A stretch of 22,008 bases of DNA from Acanthamoeba lenticulata (taxonomy: Eukaryota > Discosea > Longamoebia > Acanthamoebidae): contig NAVB01002075.1 in the NCBI GenBank assembly GCA_002179805.1, forward strand, positions 1 through 22,008. Reading direction: 5' to 3'. The notes under the pieces were generated by a model. It made no database searches, was not told the DNA's origin, and was given only the letters and a program-made list of their open reading frames with translations. Position 1 is the first letter of the stretch. Every line of letters starts with the position of its first letter. Shown in pieces: positions 7,234-16,800 of this stretch. Made by a program: the position numbers and the translations under genes.

Positions 7234-9555
7234 ATGTCAGAACTGGAAGACCACAACGACGCACTGGGCACGTTCATATTCGACGGACTGCCGGCCTACG
7301 TGGGCCCTTACTTCTCATCTTCCCGCGACGAGGAGACGCGGCGCAAGGCCGCCCTGCTCGCGCTCACAATGATGCTTTTCATGCTGTACAATCTATTCCT
7401 CATCTCGTCGGGGCTCGTGTACGAGGGCAACTTCTTCACCTTCATGCGAACACTCGCCATCGTCCTCTTCATCACTCAAGGCTCTCTCCTCTACCTCTTC
7501 CACCGTACCCACCGCATGTTTGCCATCGGCGCCCTCTTTGCCCTCGACGTCGACCTCGGCACCCTGGCCGTCTGCTTCAACTACGGAGCCGTTGGTGAGT
7601 ACATGATGTGGCTTCTGTACGTCTCTCCTCCTCCTTCTCCGTTACATACTAGCAACCGCGGAAGCTGCACCGGGCACATGACCTGACGCTGCACCTGTCG
7701 CTTCCTGCCGGCAGCTACGTGCCCATTTTGCTGTTCTACATCCGCGGCAGCCGGGCTGGACTCTACGGGCTCCTGTTCATCATTGCGCAGCTCACGCTGT
7801 TCTTCCCGCTCTCCAACTACGTGATCAAGCCCAACGCCGATGAACTCCAGCTGCTGCCGTGGACCCACAAGTGGTTCGTGATGCTCATGACCTATCTCAT
7901 CGTCGGCCTCACGGCCTTTGTGCACGAGACCTCGCGTAGCAAGGGCATCGTCAAGCTCAGGCGCCGCGAGAAACTCAACGAGGAGCTGCAGGAAGCCACC
8001 CAAGCCAAGACGGGCATCTTGCTCAACATCAGCCACGGTGCGCCTGCGATCTACGGCCAGCGTTTTCGTTCTTTGAAATCCCGCTTAATTCGTCGTTTTC
8101 GTTCTTTCTCCAAACTCCGAACTGCAGAGCTCCGGACGCCGCTTCATGGGATCATTGCGTCGTCGGCCTTGCTGCTGGACTCGCACTCGCTGCAGGAAGC
8201 CGTCAGGGAGAGCTTGGAGGCGATCAAGATCTGCGGCGAGCACATGCTCGAGCTGGTCAACAACGTGCTCGACATCGGCAAGATCGAGGCCAAGAAGCTG
8301 TCGCTCGAGTCCATCCCCTTCCGGCCCATGGACGAGGTCGACGCCGTCATGAAGATCTTCTGCACGCAGGCCGAGCAGAAGAGAGTCCGCCTGGAGAAGG
8401 AGGTCCGCATGGACCACCCGACCAGGCTCGGAGACCCGCTTCGCTTCCGGCAGGTGCTGTTCAACCTCGTTTCCAACGCCATCAAGTTTACCGATGAGGG
8501 CGGCCGCGTCCACGTCCGCCTGCGCGACGACGGCGAGGAGATCCTGACCGAAGTCGAGGACAACGGGACCGGTATCCCCAAGGACCAGCTCAATACCCTG
8601 TTCGAGGTGCGCGTGTGGTGTGCGTATGTGTGTGATGGACGTCTTTCTCACCAGGCCTCGTGCACGCAACACCGGTGCCGCAGAACTTCACTCAGGGCGA
8701 TGCGTCGATCGCACGCCGCTACGGAGGCTCGGGCCTGGGGCTGGCGCTGAGCCAGCGCATCTGTGAGTCCATGGGCGCCCAGATCCACTGCGAGTCTTCG
8801 CTGGGGAAAGGAACCCGGTTCTGGTTCACCGTCAACCTCTCGATCCACTCGATCGACATGGGGAGCTTCTTTGAGCAGGAAGGCAAAGGAAATTGCGAGC
8901 TCTCTGGTGCGTGAACAACGCTGCGCGTGCCACATGATTGAATCTGTCGGTGATCCCTGATGAGGGGCGGTTCGGCGGCGCAGAGGCGCTGGCCAACAAG
9001 AAGATCTTGTTCGTGGAGGACAACAAGATCAATCAAAAGGTCGGGCTGCGCATGCTCCAATCGCTCGGCTGCTGCGCCAGACTGGCCGACAACGGAGAGG
9101 AGTGCCTGAGCGCGTTGAAGAAGGAGCAATTCGACCTGGTCCTGATGGACTGCCAGATGCCGGTGATGGACGGCTTCCGCGCGACGCGCGTGATACGGGA
9201 GCGGGAGCGCACGCTAGCGCTGCGTGCGGGCGAGCTCGCGCACATGCCCGTCGTGGCGATCACGGCCTCGGCCACCGCTGATTATAAGCAGCGGTGCATC
9301 GACGCCGGGATGGACGACTGGATGCCCAAGCCCTTCGACAAGAACAAGCTATGCCGGGTGCTCAACCGATGGCTGGACGAACCCAAGGCAAAAATGCCCA
9401 ACTCGCCGAAGGCGGGCATCAGCTCCAGCGAAGACCACTCCATGATCGATTCCTCCTGTAAAAAGCCCGCGGGCGGCAAGAAGAGGCCTGGCAAGCGACC
9501 ACAGAAGAAGGTCGAGACGGAGGAAGGGCGCTCCCAAAGCCAAGGCCGTAAGTGA
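7234..9555 (+). CDS. Six-TM hybrid sensor histidine kinase with receiver domain
   Basis: Inferred exons are 7234-7616, 7715-8037, 8128-8606, 8684-8906 and 8984-9555, giving 659 aa; all introns are GT-AG (77-98 nt) and phases agree. After a short N-terminus come about six hydrophobic segments (roughly residues 39-63, 66-89, 94-115, 119-138, 142-165 and 180-198). A helical linker leads to the HisKA H-box NISHELRTPLHGI with phospho-acceptor His235, which is assembled across the 8038-8127 intron. HATPase_c follows: N box (FNLVSNAIKF, Asn352), G1 DNGTGIP (380-386), F box, and G2 GGSGLGLAL. The receiver domain (475-610) keeps the acidic pair Glu481-Asp482, phospho-Asp525 in LMDCQMP, Thr563 and Lys585 in KPF. 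The tail is Lys/Arg-rich. It should autophosphorylate on His, pass phosphate to its own Asp, then to a separate HPt protein. No known sensor domain is recognised, so the stimulus is unknown. The ATG has A at -3. Confidence 0.93.
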
Positions 9556-9633
9556 GCCAGCTCATGACAACAAGCAACATGTATTGACTCAACAACAAAA
9601 ACCATACTTCATCTTCATGAAGTCTTAGTTCTT
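9556..9633 (+). other. Convergent 3' spacer between histidine kinase and VPS13
   Basis: Only 78 bases separate the two stop codons, so the 3' UTRs probably overlap. It holds TCAACAACAA (9589-9598), a motif also found after the first gene's stop, and a small symmetric hairpin (ACTTCA at 9606-9611 with TGAAGT at 9618-9623). Confidence 0.6.
9589..9598 (+). promoter_or_regulatory. TCAACAACAA 3' UTR motif, copy 2
   Basis: Identical to the motif at 3286-3295 and in the same position relative to a plus-strand stop codon, inside the convergent spacer. Confidence 0.25.
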
Positions 9634-10860
9634 CTACTCTCGCCGCAGCAAGTGGCCCAGCTGAATGAGGAATGCGCTCTTGGCAGCGCGCTTGGGCAGA
9701 ATGAACGTCAGGTCGATCGTCCCGGCAGGCTCTGTCGAGACACCATCACTGTCGTCATCGGCCGGTGCCGTCACCTGTCGCCGGAGCGAGAGGGCGAGGA
9801 GGCGTCGGTCGTCCGGCGTGGTGCGCTCACGCACATCGATCACGTGGGGCAGCAGCGCCACATGCCGGATGGCATCGTGCACGACGACGTAGAGGTGGCG
9901 GTCGGACAGAACGAGGCTGGCTGACAGCTGACTACCGTGCTCGCCGTTCACCAGCGTCGCGTCCATGGCGTGAATAAACCGTTCATCGTCGTCGATGTCC
10001 TCGTCCTGGCCTTGGCTGTAGAGTGCGCGTTGCCGGCGCTCGCCAAATATCTTGACCACGAACTTCATGCGCGCGTTGGCAGCCGGCTCCAGGGCCTTGG
10101 GCATGGCGTGCCTCTGGTGCAGCCGGTAGCGCCCGAGGCCGGCCGAGCCCAGCGCGCCCTGCGAGGTGTGGGCGAGCAGGCCCACGGCGCCTGACAGCGG
10201 CTTCGAGATGGCGCCCAGCACGCCCATCCCGAGGCCCCGCACCGCCCCCGTCAGCCCACCGTCGGACAGGCCGGCGATCGGGTGGGCCACTAGTCCCATC
10301 GCCCCGTCGATCACTCTGCGCGCGCCCGCGGGCATGTCAGAACAGGCGCCAAGCCAAAAAGGGACATAGAGCGCCGGCGTACCCCTCGCCAAAGCCCTGG
10401 AGGCCGCGGGCAAAGCCGGTGTGGACCTGGTCGGGGGCGTTGCGGAGGCGCATCTTGTTGTAGCGGACGTAGTCCGAGTCGAGGGAGAGGTGGTCGACGT
10501 TGCGGGCGAGGCTCGAGGAGAGGTCGGCAACGGAGGTAAGGGTGCCCTCAGAGACGTGGAGGACGAGCGAGGAGAGACCGCGGCCGAGGCCGGCCATGAA
10601 GCCCAGCACGCCGGCCTCGCGCGCACCGGCGGCCGGGAGGGCCACAAAGTCGTAGACGCCCGTGGCGAGGCTGTTGACCAGCACGGTCGGGCCCAGAAGC
10701 TCGAGCGAGCCCAGCACGGCGGGCGTGTGGAAGAGCGAGTCGGCCACGTAGCGCGCGGCGATGGCCTCCAGCAGCCGCCGCGGCGCGCAGGCGAGGCCCG
10801 AGACGAGCACCTCGTCAAAGGACAGTGGCGTGTGGGCCAGCCCGAGCGCCAGCGCCACCC
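9634..10860 (-). other. VPS13 C-terminal helical and PH-like module
   Basis: The sequence PLSFDEVL...LLEAIAARYVADSL, then VLGSLELLGPTVLVNSLATG, matches the VPS13/ATG2 C-terminal pattern (vlGs.d.lGnP...n...Gv). Gly-rich amphipathic helices continue across the 10316-10382 intron (GFGEG-VIDGAMGLVAHPI, GLGMGVLGAISKPLSGAVGL). A PH-like fold follows (SASLVLSDRHLYVVVHD; LTFILPKRAA). In known VPS13s this end binds lipid droplets, mitochondria or other membranes; here that is inferred from family. Confidence 0.8.
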
Positions 10861-13800
10861 GCGCGTGCAGCGTCAGCTCCATGTTCAGCCGGCTGATGAA
10901 CAGCCTCCGCACAAAGAACGGCAGCGCCATCGCCTGCGCCTCGACCTCCTCGCCCACGCCCGCTTCGATGTCGGCGATGTCGGTGGTGGCGTTGAGGTTG
11001 GTGACGCTTTGCGCGTCGTCGGTTGGCAAACGACGGCGATCCTGGAGCTGGAGCGAGCGGGCGACCAGCGCGCGAAGGGCGACGACGACGTGCTGCACAA
11101 AGGCGTCTTCCACGTTGAGGATGATCGTCTTGCCGAACCGGAGGGAGAGGTCCTCCATCCACCACCTGCCGCCCGCCTTCATGCCTTCATCCTCCTCCTT
11201 CGCGTGGTGATGGTCCACGACCACCGGGTAGAACGCGCGGTCGAGCTTGCAGCTGATGGCCGCCGCCTCCGCCGCTCCCGTCGTGCTGTGATTATTGTTG
11301 GAGAGTGCCACGACGGGGAAGTCGAAGAAGGGCAGGTGGTTGTCAATCTGGAAGGACGAGATCGACAGCTCGACAGACTGTCGGCGGGTGGCCTCTAGCG
11401 TTGGCAGCCCTGCGCCAGCGGCGGCGATACGACTCGTGCTGGCAAAGACGAGTCGGACGTCGTCGAGCGACGTGTTGACAGTTTCCACCAGCGTGTGGTA
11501 GGCCGGAGAGGCCGGCATCATCATCACGGGCGCGCCCGCTGCCGCGCTCCACTCATCCGCGGACACGTCGGCCTCGGGCGTCCCGAGGAAGGAGAGCGAC
11601 ACGAGCGGCGCATTCACCTCCACCTTGACCCCACGAAGCCTCGGCTTGGCCTCGCGCTTTACCTTGCTTTTGTCGTCGTCAACATTGTTGTTGGTGTGGC
11701 TCGGCTCCGAGAGATAGACGACAAAGGTCGGGCCGCAGGGTTCGACCCGCACGTCCACCCGGCGGTCGAGGTCGTCCTTTTGCTGCTGTGCTGGTGCCAG
11801 GGGGAGGACCAGCGTCGTGGGCTCGCTGCGAGCGCGGTCAATGGGGAACTCGCGGGACCAGACCGTGTCTCGCGTGCGCACGCAAAGCCGGTTGAGGCTC
11901 CACGCCTTCGGGCCCAGGAGGTCGATCTGTTCCTCGTTCCGCCGCCGTCGGCTGCGCTCGGCCTCGTCGGCTTCCTCACTGGCCTGAGCGTCGTCGCTTT
12001 CACCTTCATTTTCGTTTTCGTTCTCCTTCGCTTCGTTCTTTTCGTGGCGGCGCGCGGGGGCGGGCTCGGTCCAGGTCCACACGTACTCGGCGCTCTCGCC
12101 GGCGGGGACGACGCAGCGGGCCCGCTCCATGCGGCGACGGTCATCGTGGTATTGCGCGCAGTGGACGGCGAACGAGCAGCGGTTGACCAGCCGGAAGGGC
12201 GGGAACGGGTCGCGCCAGGCCACTAGCGTCGTCACTCCATCGGCGCGGCTCACCACCGAGTAAGTCAGCAGCACAGGCGGCGCCGCGTTCACGTCCGCGT
12301 CCAAGTCCGTATCATCGCCCTTGTGCGACCGTGCAGCGGGCACCACGAGGTGGGCCTGGGTCCGGTCGGGCGTCAGCGCGCAAGCGGCCGACCAGCCCCA
12401 GTGGCGCTGCGCGTCGTTACCGTCGGCCACCGACACATGCACGCTCAGCAGCGGCGAGGGTTGCTGCTGCGCGGTGTTGGTGGGGTTGGGGGCGGTGTCG
12501 GTCACGTGGAAGCCGTTGAGCAACAGAGTCCGGCCTGATGCGACGCTTGCCGGCGGCTCGAGCGCGGCGATCGCGCCCAGCCGAGCGTGCAGCTCGTGCG
12601 CGGGCGACATAGGCGGCGAGACAGTGTCCACCTCGCCGCTGGCGTGCGTGGGCGTTGCCGGCGGCGACACCACGCGGGATACGGGCGCTGGAGGACTCGG
12701 CCGCTGGTATTTGATCACCAGTGGCAGCGACGTGCGATTGACAAAGCGGAAGCGCGAGCGAATGACGACTTGCGTGGTGTGGGCCAGCGCTGGTACTGCT
12801 GGCTTAGGCTTGGGCTTGGACTTGGCGGCGGCCGATGCCGCTGCTGTGGCGGCGACGTCTATCAGGCCGGCCGGCGGCACGATGGACAAAAGGTATTGGC
12901 TGAACAGGCGGGACGAGGGGAAGAGCACGGAGACGACCTTGGTCTGTGGTTCGTCCAGCGCAAACGCGGATGACCAGGCGATCTTGGTCCCGGGCCGGGC
13001 CTCGTCCTCATCCAGTCCGATCTGGACCATGCGTCCCTTCTTCTGGTCCTTGTCGGCGCGCTCCTCGCCGCCAAAGTCATATCCCACGCGCCGCTGCGGC
13101 CAGATGCACACATGCGGCGACGAGGGCTCAACGAGGCTGGCCGCAGGTTCAGGCGAAGCGTCGATAGCCGTTGATGTGGACGAGGAGGAAGATGACAGCC
13201 CAGCGCGGCCGGAAGGTTGCTTTGCATCTCGCGGGGCTGTGGCATTTGAGGCCGATGCGCGGCGCGAGGGCGGAGGCTGGTAGCGTCGGAAGTAGATGGC
13301 CTGGGCTGTCTCATTGACGAGTTCAAAGGCAAATGAGACCGACAGGCGAATCGTGGGCGAGCTTAGCGGTGCCTGGTCATCGCCTCCGACCAGGCCGCCC
13401 TCTCGCGCTCTGTCGTTGCTCATCCCGTTCTGACATTCAACAGTGTCGAGTGATGCGACGACCCGGAGAGGCACCTCGGCCACACCGCCCTCGTCGATGC
13501 GACGGCCATCCTCATCGAGCTTCTCCTTGCCCTTCCGGCTGGGCGGCCTGGCCTGGCCCACGGCAGCTGCTGCACGCTCGGCGGCCTCACGGGACAGATA
13601 CTGTCGCACACGGGCCTCCCGCACAATACTCTTCTCGCGGACCAGCGCCAGCAGCCGCTCCGTTTCCTCCTCTTCTTCGTCCTCGTCCTCATCACTGCCG
13701 CTTTCCTTGACGGTCTTGGCGTAGAGGACCTCTTCCCACTCGCGGATCTCGTCCACGAGGGTCATGTCGAGCGCGTAGGGTGGGGTCGACCAGGCACAGC

Positions 13801-16800
13801 CCGGACGTCGCGCGACGCCGAACGAGAGCTGCGGGTGGACTAGAGGGTCCAGGTCGAGCGCCACCGACGCGCCGGGCGCCAACGGCCCGAGCTCGTCTGC
13901 GTCGTCGTTGTCATCGTCGTGGCCGTCGTCACTGGCGCGGTCGTAGTCCACGTCGCCGCGCATAATGGACCGCAGGAGCGAGGTCGCGCGGCACATCATG
14001 GGGAAGCCCGTGTCGTTGCGCAGCACAAAGAGCGGCCGTAGCTCGATCACGGTGGGCTGCAACAGCGGCGCCGCCACCGCCGTCGTCGTCTGATGGGTCC
14101 GTTGGGCTGGCGAGCCCCAGGGGCCTTCCCGCTTGCCGCCAGTCGGCAGCGAGCATCTGCGCTTGACGAACCAGAAGCACTTGCCTTGGGCCTCTAACGC
14201 CGTCATCGAAGCGGCACCGTCGTCACGCCGCCTGCGCGTCACTCGCACCAGCGACGTCGACGGCTGCTGGCCGCGCGTGCGGCCGCTCGCCGGCGTCGTG
14301 AACGAGACAGACAGGGGAGTCGACCAGGCCCATTCCTCATCCTTCTCCACAACCGCTGCTTGATTGTCGCCGATGGGACGCAGCAGCATGCAAGGCTGAG
14401 CCGCTGCAGCAGTGGCAGCCGACTCGCCCATGCTTCCATAGCACGGCAGGGCGAATGTGCCCAGGCCTCCGTTGGCGGCCAGCAGCAAGGGTCTGTTGAC
14501 AGCGCTGTTGTTGTCGTCTTCGGCCGAGGCTAGTTCATAGCGCAGGCGGGCCTGGACGGGATAGGGCAAGTGGTTGCGGACCTCATGAGCGCCGCGGAGC
14601 GTGACCTCGAGCCGGCCGCCCACGTTAGCCACCGAGACCACGAAAAAGAGCGGCGGACGGCCCTCACCGCAGGGCACGCTCAGCGTCCGCGTCGCCACGG
14701 CGTCGATGTTGACTTGGGCCGAGCGCCGCGTCGTTGTTGTCGTCTCGCCTGCCGCCCAGAACTTGAGCCGCTGCTGAGCCGGCTTGATGCGGTGGGTGCG
14801 CCACGAGTAGGCCGCGCGCGAGAGAGCCGGTAACAGAAGCTCCTCCTCCGTGTGGTACTGGCCGTAGTGCAGGTCGCACTGACTGTCGTTGATCAGCACG
14901 TAGGACGCGTAGAGGCCCGCCCGCTGGCCGCCACGGCTGCCATCGGCCAGGACCACAGGCCCACCGCGGGCCAGCGCGACATCGAGGAACTGCTTTGGCG
15001 ACGCGTGCCAACTCAGGGCCGTTCGCACCGCCGTGTCGACAACGCTCCTGCACAAAAATGATAAGCCAAAAAAATAAGTGGAAATATTTAAATGTTAGTG
15101 TGAAAGGCTGTATGTACTGGGAGATGTTGACTTCGACAGGGCTCGTCTGGATGTGGACAAGCAAGACCCCGGGGTCGTCAGCCCCGTCGTCGAGCCCGGA
15201 CCAGATACCAGGCCGCGGTGGGCGGGCTGAGCTCGGCTGGACCAGATCGACAGCCAGCCGGAACGGCTCAATCAGGTGGCGCTGCGTGAGATCGTGGAAG
15301 TTGACAGCGTCGACCCAGCTCTTGCCCCGCAGGTTGGTCCTCTGCGCGTCGCGGCTGTGAGTCCCTGAGATGATGGAACAGGACATTTGCGCGGGCGCAC
15401 CATATGGCCGTCGTTCCAGCGGGCGAGGCGGATGAGCATATCCTCCAGGTGGATGGCGCCGAAGTCCTCTTGGCGGTGAGCCAGCGTGGGCTGGTTGAAC
15501 AGTGAGCACTGCGCCCTGGACACTGAGACCGACAGCGAAATCTTGGGTTCGTAGGCATCGTCGCAGAGGTCATCCACCCCGATGCTCAGGCCCAGCATGG
15601 TGGGCGAGAACCTGCATAATGGCTGCTGTGTGAGCCAGTGCCCGCGGCGATAAGGTGTGCGTCACGTACCCCTCGAGTTGGCTGCTATTGGTGACGCACA
15701 CCTGCCACTCCCGCGCCGGGTGGATCCGCTCTAGCGCAACGCACTCCACGAGCTTGGTCCGCTCGTCCTTCCTGCATCGATACGCCGGTTGAGCCAAGAA
15801 AAAAAAAAAAAAAAAGTCGGCTTTGAGGGGAGGAGGCCAACCGATGAAAAAGAGGAAAGGTGGCGAGCTCGATGTACTCGCCCCGTATCTCGTCATAGTA
15901 GCGCAGCGAGCATTGAAGAGTGACGGCGTGCTCGCCAGTCTGTGATGATGTCAGCGGCAGCGGCGAGGTGGCCACATGTCGTATCGCGCGTGCCTCGCCG
16001 TAGCGCCATGCCATCCAACTCTGTCGTCGGCGCACGTCAACGAATCGGCCGGTCAGCTGCCCGCAGGCGCGTCGTGGGAGGAGGGAAGAGGTGTCGCACC
16101 GAGGGCGCCTGGTCGTCGGAAAAGGTGACCTCGTAGGCTCCTGGCCGCCGATTACGCTCGGAAGCCATCTTAAAGCTGTGGATCATCAGCCACTGGTGCG
16201 GAATGGCAGACATGTGGGCTGTCGACGCAGCGGACTTGAGCGGTGCACTATCCAAGTGGTGAACCCCGTCGGCGTCAACGTCGACTGTATCGTACTCAAT
16301 CCGTGGGTGGCTTCGCTGGCGGTCCTTTGCCGGATCGAACGCCGCAGCCAGCGAACGCAGTTGCTCGAGCGCCATGAGGTGACTGTTTCCGAACCTGGCG
16401 ATGAACTCCTGCACGCTCACCTCGATGTCGAACGCCACTTTTTTGCCCTGTCATCGGTTATCCCATCCCGTTCCATCGCAGCATACCGGGTTAGCGACAG
16501 GGGTATCGGGTGGCGGTCTTGAGGCAACAACAGTACCATGGCGGGCAGGCGGTGGGTGATCGAGACCCGGATGTCACACGGGTGGAGTAGATACGAGTTG
16601 GTGCGCGGGACCTGAATCTGGAGCCCCACCACGGAGACTTCGTACAGCTGTGAGGCCTGGACCACCGCGTGGGCCGGTGGCTTGACGGGCAGATCGGCCA
16701 ACTCGGCGTCCATGTGAGTCGAGACAAAGAGCTGGTGCAGCGCGGCCCGCACAGGCATGCTGGCCGATGAGCGCAGATCGTCGGCGGCCATGAGCTCGAT

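Larger units (their letters stand above)
9548..9648 (+). other. Cryptic intron-like segment over the histidine kinase stop
   Basis: A perfect donor GTAAGT overlaps the last codons and stop of the histidine kinase, and a strong acceptor (TCTTCTACTCTCGCCGCAG) lies at 9648. If used, the tail would change from RK-stop to PSGPAE-stop and the transcript would run antisense to the last VPS13 exon. The plain reading to TGA at 9553-9555 is simpler and preferred. Confidence 0.3.

Noticed and set aside
10421..13283. Long plus-strand open frames of 320-325 codons opposite VPS13
   Set aside because: They are shadows of the minus-strand VPS13 exon, with Arg/His/Gly-rich, repeat-like translations and no domain pattern.
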